DNA from: Planctomycetia bacterium | GTDB lineage: Bacteria; Planctomycetota; Brocadiia; Brocadiales; Brocadiaceae | DNA length: 64,000 nucleotides | Assembly: GCA_015075005.1 (NCBI GenBank) | Contig: JABTVC010000001.1 | Span: 1,116,001-1,180,000, forward strand | Direction: 5' to 3' | Shown here: in pieces, positions 18,537-27,500 of the stretch | Numbering within the stretch: position 1 is the stretch's first letter | Layout: each line of letters opens with the position of its first letter | Program-made: the position numbers and the translations under genes | The notes under the pieces: generated by a model | What the model was told of the DNA's origin: nothing | What the model saw: the letters and a program-made list of their open reading frames with translations, nothing else | Database searches by the model: none

Positions 18537-19526
18537 ATGAACTTTCATGATCCGTTAGCACTCATATTAATTGGTATTATTCCTCCATTAATTTATTTTT
18601 GCCACGGGAAAACAAGCCAGGTCATTTTTTCTTCACTCAAAGCGCTGAAAAAGCTAAAACCAACATTTTTCCAGCGGTACAGATATGTGCTCATCATACT
18701 TCGATCCATTGCTATTGCTCTGTTTGTGATTGCACTGGCTCGACCTCAGTACGGCAATAAGGAGGCAAGGGTACAGACGGAAGGGATTGACATTGTGCTT
18801 GCCTTGGACGTATCGGGAAGCATGCTGGCGGAGGACTTTGAAATTAACGGGAGAAGACATAATCGACTTTATGTCATTAAGCAGGTGGTAAAAGATTTCA
18901 TACAGAAACGCACAAATGATCGCCTTGGTTTGGTCGTTTTTGCCGGGCGGGCGTATACGCAGTGCCCGATGACGCTCGACTATGGGATGTTATTACAGCT
19001 GCTGGAAAAGGTGGAGATTGGAATGGTTGAAGATGGCACTGCGATAGGCTGTGGTATTGGTTCGTCTGTGGATAGACTTAGAAATACTAAGGCAAAGAGT
19101 AAGGTGGTTATCCTTTTGACAGATGGAAGAAATAATGCAGGAGAAATAGATCCCTTTACTGCTGCAGAAATAGCCAAAACATTTGGAATTAAGATTTATA
19201 CGATAGGTGCCGGTACAAAAGGTCTTGCCCCATACCCTGCCATAGATCTGTTTGGGAACACGGTCATGCGGCAATTGAAGGTTGATATTGATGATGACTC
19301 CCTCAGGGAAATCGCTAAGATTACAGACGGGAAGTATTACAGGGCGACAGATACTGAGTCGCTGAAGGATATTTATAGTCACATAGATAAACTTGAAAAA
19401 ACAGACTCTGAAGTGATTCAATACACAGAATATAGTGAATTATTTCATTATTTTTTATTGCCTGCTTTTGGTTTGCTATTATTTGAATTATGCCTGAAGA
19501 AAACAAAGTTGAGAAAAATACCCTAA
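18537..19526 (+). CDS. batA: BatA-like VWA-domain membrane protein
   Basis: A 329-residue protein with the Bat layout: a short N-terminal membrane helix (LALILIGIIPPLIYF), a second helix (VLIILRSIAIALFVIALARP, residues 51-70), a VWA domain, and a C-terminal helix (FHYFLLPAFGLLLFELCL). The metal-ion-dependent adhesion site is complete: DVSGS at 91-95, DGTAIGCGIG for the threonine, and LLTDGRNNAG. It should bind a divalent cation and act with the MoxR ATPase at the membrane. The batB-like gene follows. Confidence 0.88.
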   Translation: MNFHDPLALILIGIIPPLIYFCHGKTSQVIFSSLKALKKLKPTFFQRYRYVLIILRSIAIALFVIALARPQYGNKEARVQTEGIDIVLALDVSGSMLAEDFEINGRRHNRLYVIKQVVKDFIQKRTNDRLGLVVFAGRAYTQCPMTLDYGMLLQLLEKVEIGMVEDGTAIGCGIGSSVDRLRNTKAKSKVVILLTDGRNNAGEIDPFTAAEIAKTFGIKIYTIGAGTKGLAPYPAIDLFGNTVMRQLKVDIDDDSLREIAKITDGKYYRATDTESLKDIYSHIDKLEKTDSEVIQYTEYSELFHYFLLPAFGLLLFELCLKKTKLRKIP

Positions 19527-19594
19527 GGGGGACGTGGATTTTTTCGGATTTCATTAGGCTTCGTTTTGAACGCTCAATCGAACGATATTAATTT

Positions 19595-20611
19595 ATGCAG
19601 TACGAAAACCTGAATTACCTTTACTTACTTGTTGTTATTCCAATTCTAATTCTTGGATATGTCCTTGTTTTCAAAAAAAAGACGAGAGACTTACATAAAT
19701 TCGCAAATATAGAATTATTACAAAAGATTGGACTACCCGTTAGTAAGAAAAGGCAATGGCTCAAGGCTATTTTAATGGTTACAGGCATACTATTTTTGAT
19801 ACTTTCGCTTATTGAGCCCAAGTGGGGATATCATTGGGAAGAGGTGGAAAAGAAGGGGATTGATATTGTGATTGCCGTAGATACTTCGAGAAGCATGCTG
19901 GCCGACGATGTAAAACCTAATCGGTTGGAAGTGGCGAAAAGGGAGATTGAAGATCTATTACATGTGCTGGCAGGAGACCGCATTGCCCTTGTTGTTTTTG
20001 CAGGTTCGGCATTCACCTATTGTCCGTTAACGTATGATTATAGCGCTTTTCGCCTCTTTTTACATGACATCCATACGAATATCATTCCTCTGGGAGTACC
20101 GCCTTGCAGAGGCAATACAAAAATATATTCAGCCTTTGAGACAAATTCAAAAAATCATAAGGCCATTATATTAATTACCGACGGCGAGAATCATGAAGAT
20201 GATCCGTTAAAAGCTGCCGCAAAAGCCAAAGAGCAGGGTATTGTTATTTATACAGTTGGTGTGGGAAAAAGGGAAGGTTCCTATATTAAGATTAAGGACG
20301 AAAGTGGTCAGGAAAAATTATTAAAAGATAGACAGGGGCAGGTCGTTAAGTCAAGATTAGATGAAATTACGTTAAACAAAATTGCCTTGGAGACGGGTGG
20401 ACTTTATACGCCGGGATATGGCACAAAATGGGGGCTGGAGAAAATTTATAAGGATAGTATTGTAAATATAGAAGAGTCTGCCTATAAAACGCAACGGGTG
20501 AAAAGGTACGTAAACCGTTATCAAATCCCTCTTTTCATAGCAATTGTCCTCATTACCCTAGAGAGTTTTTTGCCAAACAGCAAAAAGGTAACGAAGGTGA
20601 GGTTTCGTTAA
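19595..20611 (+). CDS. batB: BatB-like VWA-domain membrane protein, possibly damaged MIDAS loop
   Basis: A 338-residue homologue of the preceding gene with the same helix-helix-VWA-helix order. The first MIDAS motif is DTSRSM (residues 96-101), normal for BatB, and LITDGENHED is intact. Between them the usual GGTAI...AI...A..F loop is replaced by GVPPCRGNTKIYSAF. Adding one base at each of three points in 20090-20135 would restore GGTAIAEAIQKYIQAF in phase with both flanks, so three nearby single-base losses that cancel are likely. The rest of the protein is unaffected. Confidence 0.85.
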   Translation: MQYENLNYLYLLVVIPILILGYVLVFKKKTRDLHKFANIELLQKIGLPVSKKRQWLKAILMVTGILFLILSLIEPKWGYHWEEVEKKGIDIVIAVDTSRSMLADDVKPNRLEVAKREIEDLLHVLAGDRIALVVFAGSAFTYCPLTYDYSAFRLFLHDIHTNIIPLGVPPCRGNTKIYSAFETNSKNHKAIILITDGENHEDDPLKAAAKAKEQGIVIYTVGVGKREGSYIKIKDESGQEKLLKDRQGQVVKSRLDEITLNKIALETGGLYTPGYGTKWGLEKIYKDSIVNIEESAYKTQRVKRYVNRYQIPLFIAIVLITLESFLPNSKKVTKVRFR

Positions 20612-20612
20612 A

Positions 20613-21479
20613 GTGAGTGCTAACTATATGACAAGATTTTTACTGACCGTTCTCCTTGGATGGGCATCCCTGGGGTGGATAGACCCTCTGGCTGATGATG
20701 TACGTGAGGGAAATCAGCTTTACCACAATGGTAAGTATGACGAGGCGTTAGATAAATATATAAATGCACGAATAAACAGCCCGCACATGCCCCAATTGGA
20801 TTTTAACATAGCCAATACTCAATACAAAAGAAACAAATATAGTGAGGCTGCTCAATTATTTGAAAATCTAGCAAAATCTAATGACCTTGGAATGAAAGCG
20901 AAATCAAGCTTTAATATGGGCAATACCCTGTACCGGCAGGGCAAAATGAAAGAGGCATTGGAATATTATAAGAATACAGTTGATTGTATTGAAGATGCGG
21001 AATCAAAAGATGATAACGAACTCGGCACATTAAGGCACCAGGCTAAATATAACTACGAGTTTGTTGAACGAAAGATGAAAGAAATGGAACAAAAGCAACA
21101 AAGTCAGGACCAACAAGATCAGCAGCAGAAGTCCGACAGTAAAGACAAAAAGGATGATCAACAGAATGAAGATACGGGTGAGGACAAAGACAAAGACAAA
21201 GACAAACAAGAGCCTTCCGGTGACACACAAGAACCCGAGCCAGATGATACACAAGAAAAAAACGAGAATAATAATGATACTGGTCAGAAGCAAACTGACA
21301 ATGATAGCCACAATGACCAACAGACAGAACAACAACCATCACAAGGTCAGCGGCAGCATATGTCAAAAGAAGAAGCAGTGCGGTTTCTTGAGGTATTGAA
21401 TGACGCCGAAAAAGAGACCAGGTTTAAGAAAAGAGATACTCAACGTCTGCAACATAGGTCTGTTGATAAGGATTGGTGA
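20613..21479 (+). CDS. batC: BatC-like TPR protein with acidic, glutamine-rich tail
   Basis: A 288-residue protein starting at GTG 20613, one base after the batB stop. A signal segment (residues 7-26) precedes two to three TPR motifs (GNQLYHNGKYDEALDKYINA; FNMGNTLYRQGKMKEALEYY). Residues about 150-250 are a low-complexity region of Q, D, K and E, with a DKDKDKDK run, and the end is conserved and charged (SKEEAVRFLEVLNDAEKETR). This is the standard BatC architecture. The tail is expected to be disordered and outside the cytoplasm. Confidence 0.85.
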   Translation: MSANYMTRFLLTVLLGWASLGWIDPLADDVREGNQLYHNGKYDEALDKYINARINSPHMPQLDFNIANTQYKRNKYSEAAQLFENLAKSNDLGMKAKSSFNMGNTLYRQGKMKEALEYYKNTVDCIEDAESKDDNELGTLRHQAKYNYEFVERKMKEMEQKQQSQDQQDQQQKSDSKDKKDDQQNEDTGEDKDKDKDKQEPSGDTQEPEPDDTQEKNENNNDTGQKQTDNDSHNDQQTEQQPSQGQRQHMSKEEAVRFLEVLNDAEKETRFKKRDTQRLQHRSVDKDW

Positions 21480-21510
21480 TTTGTTTTTTTTCGTGAGGTG
21501 TAATAGCAGG

Positions 21511-23355
21511 ATGAGAAAATGTTTCAGATTACTTAGTCTTTGGTTTGGAATCATGGTACTCTTTGCATGCAGTGAAAAAACATTTGCCCAGGATATTCGC
21601 TTGACTGCAACCGTCGATCAAAATATCCTAACAGGGAATGATCGGTTAGAATTGACATTAACCATTCATGGCGCACAGGATACTCAACCTCCTTCTTTTC
21701 CAGGCATTGAAGGATTTACCCTGCTGTTTGGTCCAAATATTTCTGCACAAACAAAAATTATCAACGGCGATATTTCTGTAAGTAAAGGCTTTACGTATGT
21801 GTTGCAGCCTGTTGCAAAAGGTAAATTTACTATTGGACCGTCTACGGTGGAATACAAAGGAAAGGTTTATTCTTCGCAACCGGTAACCGTAGAAGTGGTT
21901 GATACACCTCGTGCATCGGGCCGACAATCTCCAGACCTTGAAAAACTTGTTTTTGTTGATCTGAGCACAGACAAGAGCGAGGCGTATATATACGAACAGA
22001 TTGTATTGTCCTTTAAATTCTATTTTCAAAAGGGATTGCCGGTTGGTGACATAGATTATGTGGCACCGGTTACAAAAAATTTCATGGAAGAAAAACTTGG
22101 CGATCAGAGACAATATGAAGAAATTCGCGATGGGATCATATACAATGTTTTAGAGCTACGCACGGCGCTTTTCCCGATGATGTCCGGGGAACTTGTCATA
22201 TCGCCGGCTAAATTAAAATGTAATTTAATTATTCAACAACGGAGAGATCGGAGGGTCACCCCTTCTGACAGCCTTTTTGGTGATGCTTTTTTTGATGACT
22301 TCTTTGGGAGGGAACAAAAAAGATATCCTGTAGAGAGGGCAACGGGTTCAATTATCTTAAAGATTAAATCGTTGCCTGAAGAAGGTAAACCTAAAGAATT
22401 TAAGGGGGCCGTGGGTACTTACAACATGGAAGTCACAACAAAGGCACAACAGGTAAAAGTTGGTGACCCGATTACTCTTTCCATCTCAGTATATGGTGAA
22501 GGAAATATTCAGACTATTAGTGAACCGGTATTGGTCATGGGCAATGAAAACGAATTTAAACTGTATCCTGCAGAATCCAGCATTCAAATTACGAACAGGG
22601 AAGAATTAATTCGGGGCCGAAAGGTGTTTAGCAAGGTTATCGAACCGCAGATGACATATCTCAAATCCACGCCGGCAACAGTATTTAGCTTTTTTGACCC
22701 GCGTGCAGGGCAATACAAAACCATTTCCAAAGAACCTATGCCTATTATTGTCGAATCGGGGGAACAGGAAGTACCCATTCTGTTGACAACCTCTCAGGAT
22801 AAAGTAGCGACTGCAAAACAACAGGTACATATAATAACAGAAGATATCTCGCCTATTATGGTAAATCTGTCGTCGTTCCGAAATCAGGGAAATCGTGTCT
22901 ACAAAAACCCGTTCATTATCACGTTCCTATCTATTCCGGCAATCTTAGTTGCTGCCGCCTTTTTGTTAAACCGACGTAAACTTCGGTTGACATCGGATAT
23001 CGGCTATGCCAGAAAAAGACGGGCACTTGTATTAGCAAAAAAGAGGTTGCATGAAGCACAATCCGCACTTAATCAAAATCTTCCAGAGGAATTCTATGCT
23101 TGTCTTTCAAAGGCGTTGTCCGATTATCTCGCGGACAAATTAAATATTTCTTTTGCAAGTGCCACGGAGGAAAACGTAGGTATCTTGTTAAGACAACGAG
23201 GGGTTGCAGACGATATCATCAAGGAGTTTTCTAACTGTTTGAGTGATTTTGATCATCGGCGATTTTCGAATGACGGAGGGTCATTTGACGTGATGGAACA
23301 TGCATTAAGGTTAGCGAAGGAACTTGTTACGAACATGGAGAAACAATTATCATGA
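21511..23355 (+). CDS. batD: BatD-like protein (oxygen tolerance family)
   Basis: A 614-residue protein. The frame is open from 21400 inside batC, but ATG 21511 gives a proper signal peptide (FRLLSLWFGIMVLFACSEKTFAQ) and lies 31 bases after the batC stop. The exported part has repeated beta-sandwich modules (LTATVDQNILTGNDRLELTL; QPVAKGKFTIGPSTVEYKGK; VGDPITLSISVYGEGN). A transmembrane helix (PFIITFLSIPAILVAAAFLL) is followed by a helical cytoplasmic domain. This matches BatD, the large ectodomain of Bat operons. Its stop overlaps the batE start. Confidence 0.85.
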   Translation: MRKCFRLLSLWFGIMVLFACSEKTFAQDIRLTATVDQNILTGNDRLELTLTIHGAQDTQPPSFPGIEGFTLLFGPNISAQTKIINGDISVSKGFTYVLQPVAKGKFTIGPSTVEYKGKVYSSQPVTVEVVDTPRASGRQSPDLEKLVFVDLSTDKSEAYIYEQIVLSFKFYFQKGLPVGDIDYVAPVTKNFMEEKLGDQRQYEEIRDGIIYNVLELRTALFPMMSGELVISPAKLKCNLIIQQRRDRRVTPSDSLFGDAFFDDFFGREQKRYPVERATGSIILKIKSLPEEGKPKEFKGAVGTYNMEVTTKAQQVKVGDPITLSISVYGEGNIQTISEPVLVMGNENEFKLYPAESSIQITNREELIRGRKVFSKVIEPQMTYLKSTPATVFSFFDPRAGQYKTISKEPMPIIVESGEQEVPILLTTSQDKVATAKQQVHIITEDISPIMVNLSSFRNQGNRVYKNPFIITFLSIPAILVAAAFLLNRRKLRLTSDIGYARKRRALVLAKKRLHEAQSALNQNLPEEFYACLSKALSDYLADKLNISFASATEENVGILLRQRGVADDIIKEFSNCLSDFDHRRFSNDGGSFDVMEHALRLAKELVTNMEKQLS

Positions 23356-24260
23356 AGCTACGCATCTTTATTTGTCTTTTCCCTGGAGTTCTCTTTTTTT
23401 GTTGCGGAATGCGTAGTGCGGATTGTGGCTTACCGAAATCAGAAGTCCAAGATCCAAAGGACAGAATATCGAGGGATGCTGCTATAAAATTATTTACCGA
23501 TGCAAACGAAGAGTATCTACAGGCAACAAAGTTTATTGCATCAAAAAAAACACAAGAGGCAGATCAGCACCTGAAAGAAGCGGTATTACAATACGAAACA
23601 ATCCTTGCAGGCGGATTTAAAAATGGCCAAATATACTATAATCTGGGAAATACGTATTATCGGCAGGGAGAATTAGGAAAAGCGATCGTAAACTATCAAA
23701 GGGCAAAACGGTTTATGCCTAGAAATGCAGACCTCGATGCAAACCTGAGATTGGTAAAGAGGTCTACTGAGGACAGGGAATTTACAACAGAAATTCCCGT
23801 TGTAATCAGGAGAATATTTTTTTGGTATATTTTGTTGAATCAGGACGAACTCTTTATCGTGGCGGTGTCTCTGTATGTGGTAGTGATGATATTATTTTTC
23901 TTTTCAATTATACGAAAATACGCATGGTTTAAAAAAGCAACGATCGGTTTTTCTGTCGTACTGTTTGTTATAATGATATCTCTGGGTAGCAAAATATATA
24001 GAGAACAAGGCGTAGATCGAGGAGTGATTATTGAAACAAAGTGTGAAGTGCGGTACGGACCAGGAGAAGAGTATGAGCCTAAATTTGAAATACATAATGG
24101 TGCAGAATGTGTGATTGAAGACGAAAAAGACGATTGGTATCGGGTGTATGTAAATGTAGGTATAAAACAAACCCCTGATTCGAAAGAAGGTGCGGAAGAA
24201 ATTGTCCGTAATGATGTGAGAAGGGGATGGTTGCAAAAAAAACATGTGGATGTGATTTAG
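23352..24260 (+). CDS. batE: BatE-like TPR/SH3 membrane protein
   Basis: A 302-residue protein overlapping batD by four bases (ATGA), so the two are translationally coupled. A lipoprotein-like signal segment (FPGVLFFCCG) is followed by TPR motifs (GQIYYNLGNTYYRQGELGKA), two membrane helices (ELFIVAVSLYVVVMILFFFS and a second near 195-215), and a C-terminal bacterial SH3-type domain (CEVRYGPGEEYEPKFEIHNG then DDWYRV, RRGWLQKKHVDVI). This domain order is that of BatE and closes the operon begun by moxR. Confidence 0.85.
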   Translation: MKLRIFICLFPGVLFFCCGMRSADCGLPKSEVQDPKDRISRDAAIKLFTDANEEYLQATKFIASKKTQEADQHLKEAVLQYETILAGGFKNGQIYYNLGNTYYRQGELGKAIVNYQRAKRFMPRNADLDANLRLVKRSTEDREFTTEIPVVIRRIFFWYILLNQDELFIVAVSLYVVVMILFFFSIIRKYAWFKKATIGFSVVLFVIMISLGSKIYREQGVDRGVIIETKCEVRYGPGEEYEPKFEIHNGAECVIEDEKDDWYRVYVNVGIKQTPDSKEGAEEIVRNDVRRGWLQKKHVDVI

Positions 24261-24269
24261 GAGTGTGAA

Positions 24270-24413
24270 ATGATCGGATATTACGGGAAGTTATTGATCG
24301 CTGCATATATTTTATTCTGTACTAGTGTATTGGGCTTTATTTTCATGTGCATGGTGCTTGGGAGAAAAGGCAATAAAACACCATCTTCTATGGTAAGGCC
24401 GTGTAAAAAATAG
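24270..24413 (+). CDS. Small single-span membrane protein
   Basis: A 47-residue frame starting nine bases after batE, with TTAGGAG seven bases before its ATG. It has one hydrophobic helix (LLIAAYILFCTSVLGFIFMC) and a basic C-terminus (GRKGNKTPSSMVRPCKK). The position at the operon end and the good ribosome binding site argue that it is translated. No family is recognised. Confidence 0.4.
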   Translation: MIGYYGKLLIAAYILFCTSVLGFIFMCMVLGRKGNKTPSSMVRPCKK

Positions 24414-24542
24414 GAAAAACCTTCTTTTAATCAAACGGTCCTTCAGCAGCTACTTTTATGCTCCCCTTATTGGTCTTACCGCCGGACAATTATTTGCCAG
24501 GCAAACGAGCTTTTATAAATACAAAAAGCATGCATAAGTATC

Positions 24543-27500
24543 ATGTCAAAACCCATAGATAACTCCATAAGAGAGCTTGCAGTTTCAGAACTTGAAAGAA
24601 ATATCGTTGTAACGGCCGGGGCCGGAACGGGCAAGACCACGCTTCTGGTTGAACGGATGTTACACGTGATTTTAGGCCACAAGAGGTTCAAAAACGAAGA
24701 AAGTCCTATTCGCAGGGTGGTGGCAATGACGTTTACAGAGAAGGCCGCCAGTGAAATGAAGGTTAGATTGATGGGGGAATTGGAAAAGATCGTAGCTGTT
24801 GTTAATGGGAAAGCATCTCAGAAGGATAATACAAAGGTAGAAAAGTTTCTTGCTCATATCAGGGATACGTACCAGACGACCTATCGCGAGGTCGAACGCC
24901 GTGCAAGAAAATCTCTTGAGGATATGGATAAGGCCATTATCGGGACCATTCACGGCTTTGCGGCCTATATTTTACGACTGTATCCCATTGAATCAAATGT
25001 GGTACCCGGGTTTGTGGTGGACGAAGGGGATTTCTTCGATGAGCTCTTTGATAAAGAATGGGCGAAGTGGCTGGAGTCAGAACTTGTCCTTTCTTCTCCT
25101 CATGCAGATAGTTGGAAGAGTGTACTCAGGAGATTAGACTTGGAGTCTCTTGAGAACCTGGCCAGGCGGTTATCAGGATTTACTATTCCACTAAACTCTC
25201 TCACGTCGGGAGAATTTGCTCAGTGTCAGGAGGCAAATCTTCGCGAAGGAGGGGGAAAAGGGGTTGTTATAAACTCCAGGAGAATTCATTCTGAGATTAA
25301 TCAATTACCGTTGGATGCCGACAATAAACCTGGCATTCAATCCTTATTAGATCCCGTTTCTCATAAAATCCTAAAGATTCTTCCTTGCTGTGAAAAGCCC
25401 AATAACAACCTTCTTTCACAATTACAAGAATTAGCAAAGATTCTCGATGGAATAAAAAAAAAGGGCTTCAGTTATTTAAATAAATTAGAATATGATTTCG
25501 ACAAAGAAACTTCTAAGGCAAAGACCGGTTGGACGGACGACGGATTTGAGATTGCACAAGAACTTACAAAAGAGTGCCATATCCTATTAAAGAAATTGAA
25601 GACCGTTGATGATGCCTTTGTTGCAACCGTGATAGGTCTCATTTCTCCATTTGCAAAGGCATTTCGGCAGACGTACTTATCACAGGGATACGTCTCCTTT
25701 GACGGACTGCTTACCCTTACGAGGGATTTATTGCAAAACAAAGAGTATCGTTATATTCGTGAGAAACTGAAGAAAGATTTCCGGACGATACTTGTCGATG
25801 AGTTTCAGGATACCGACCCCGTCCAATACGAAATCGTCCTCTTTCTCTCCGAGGCACTGGGACATTACAGCAAAGATGCCCGTAAGCTAACCCTTGAGCC
25901 GGGAAAACTCTTTATTGTTGGTGATCCCAAGCAGTCCATTTATGCATTCCGCCGGGCAGACATTGAGGCATATGAACAAGTAGTCAGACAGGTGTGCGGA
26001 CAGGACGAGACGTTGAAATTGCAGGAAAACTTTAGGAGTCATTCCGGTATTATTGAGGTTGTAAACCGGCTATTTGAGGGAAGGATCATAGTTGAAAAGC
26101 CGGGGCTACAACCCTGTTATATTCCTATCCATGCCAATCGCCTCAAAAAACATCACTCCCAAGTGGTTGAGATTGTTCTGGTCTCTGATAAGGATGGGGC
26201 AGAACTAAAAGCAGATGAGGCAAGGGAGGCAGAGGCTGAGTGGATTGCACGATGGATTATAAAACACATCAACAACGAAGCCATTGAAGATACGTCTGCC
26301 GAAAATGGACTTCGTAAACTTAAATACAGGGATATAGCTTTGCTCCTGCGGGCATTTACCCAGGTGCGGTCTTATGTCGAGGCGCTTAAGAGATACGGTA
26401 TCCCATACATCGTGGAGGGTGAAAAATATTTCTATACCACCCAGGAAATCCTTGATTTCACGAACCTCCTGCGTATCATAGAAAATCCTCATGATACGAT
26501 TGCCCTGGTAGGTGTAATGCGCTCACCTCTCGTGGGTTTAACGGATCGTGAGATATACGAACTTCTTAAAAATCATCTTTTGGATTATCGCAAGGACATT
26601 TCAGGTAAAACTTTTGAAAGTTGTTGGATCATGAAGAGCGATGGAGATACAAATCATGTATCCTCTCCTTGTGAAGGAGTGGCTGGGGGGATGAATAATC
26701 TATTTCCTGCTATTAAAAATATTATAGAACCATTCTATAAATTTTTAAGAAAGACCCATGCACGTGCTGGTATACTTCCCGTTTCACAACTCATTGCAGA
26801 GATTATGGACAATACCCATATTGCAGAGATTACGGCCTGTGCCTGGCATGGAGAACAGAAGTTGGCTAACCTTCAAAAATTCTATCAGATGGCCTGTGAC
26901 ATGGAGCAGTCCGATGGTATTTCACTCAAAAAATTTATAGCCCGTATCAAAGTACGTATAAAAGACGCCAGGGAAGAAGGGGAAAGCCCCCTTTCGGATG
27001 AGACATTGGATGTCGTGAAAATACTGACTATCCATAAATCGAAGGGACTAGAATTTCCCGTTGTTATCCTGGGCAACCTGCACGGTGAAGTAAGAAATGA
27101 CAAAGAGGTGTTAGATGCTGCGGTGTTTGATTGGTCTACGTCCACAACGGGTATTGTAATCGGCGAGGGTGGCCAGCGGGTAAGAAATTTCCAAAGTGTC
27201 ATCATTGAAAAGAAACTGAACGATCGTTCGTGGGAGGAAGAGAAACGTGTCCTGTATGTAGCCATGACCAGGGCGAAGGAACGATTGATACTTACAGGAT
27301 CACTGAAGGATGATGATAAATCTTACATGGGACTGATTACACAATCGCTAAGAGATGCTGCGGGTGTTGAGCTTGGTGACGAAACATTCATGAACCAAGG
27401 AAAATTTCCTTTCGGAAACGCAGAGGTCTTTGTAGAACATTTTAGATTTGATGGAACACATCGTCCCCAAACAATAACAAAAGAAAAGAACCTGGATATC

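Noticed and set aside
21030..21366. Antisense open frames over the batC tail
   Set aside because: They arise from the low-complexity Q/D/K codons of batC.
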